From NCBI GenBank assembly GCA_002400805.1, contig NVRG01000103.1, positions 1 to 5,993 of the forward strand: 5,993 nucleotides of DNA, in the 5' to 3' direction. Each line of letters begins with the position of its first letter. Positions within the stretch are counted from its first letter, which is position 1. Under the pieces are notes generated by a model. That model was not told where the DNA came from. It was given only the letters and a program-made list of their open reading frames with translations, and searched no databases. The translations under genes and the position numbers were made by a program. The DNA is from Gammaproteobacteria bacterium (GTDB lineage Bacteria > Pseudomonadota > Gammaproteobacteria > Nitrosococcales > Methylophagaceae). Below are positions 5,987-5,993 of the stretch, piece by piece.

Positions 5987-5993
5987 TTATAAA

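Noticed and set aside
5928..5993. Plus-strand frame open to the window end, starting ATG at 5928
   Set aside because: Antisense to the conserved second peptide copy, with no ribosome site and many chance ATG codons.

Overview
The window looks like chromosomal DNA from an AT-rich marine-type gammaproteobacterium. This rests on family resemblance (HDOD signalling protein, LexA-type repressor, short SulP transporter, Tll0287-like sensor) and on base composition. The genus cannot be fixed from the sequence alone. There are no rRNA, tRNA, CRISPR, insertion-sequence or phage genes.

Layout, left to right. (1) Positions 1-414, minus strand: the N-terminal 138 codons of a membrane-anchored protein with a Tll0287-like (DUF3365) periplasmic sensor domain; the gene runs off the left edge. 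(2) Positions 415-674: a divergent promoter region. (3) Positions 675-1538, plus strand: an HDOD-domain protein. (4) Positions 1548-3413, minus strand, convergent with the HDOD gene across 9 bases: a two-gene cassette, a LexA-type self-cleaving repressor followed 12 bases later by a Y-family translesion DNA polymerase with intact catalytic residues and a clamp-binding motif. (5) Positions 3414-4024: 611 bases without a convincing gene. It holds the lexA promoter with a palindromic candidate operator in its spacer, an AT-rich stretch, a small cluster of DnaA-box-like 9-mers, a candidate promoter for the next gene and a leader hairpin. (6) Positions 4025-5554, plus strand: a SulP-family anion transporter with a C-terminal STAS domain. 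(7) Positions 5625-5729, plus strand: a 34-residue single-span membrane peptide, closed by a strong terminator. (8) Positions 5897-5986, minus strand: a second, clearly related copy of the same peptide with no recognisable start.

How the parts work together. The lexA-polymerase pair reads as a self-contained DNA-damage module: RecA-stimulated self-cleavage of the repressor would free the promoter and raise the mutagenic polymerase together with new repressor. The candidate operator, GAGAATAA-TT-TTATTCTC, is not the enterobacterial CTGT-N8-ACAG box. SulP and the 34-residue peptide share strand and terminator, so the peptide may be an accessory subunit or regulator of the transporter, but this is inference from position. 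The least explained items are the two related micro-peptides facing each other at the right end and the operator palindrome of the damage cassette.
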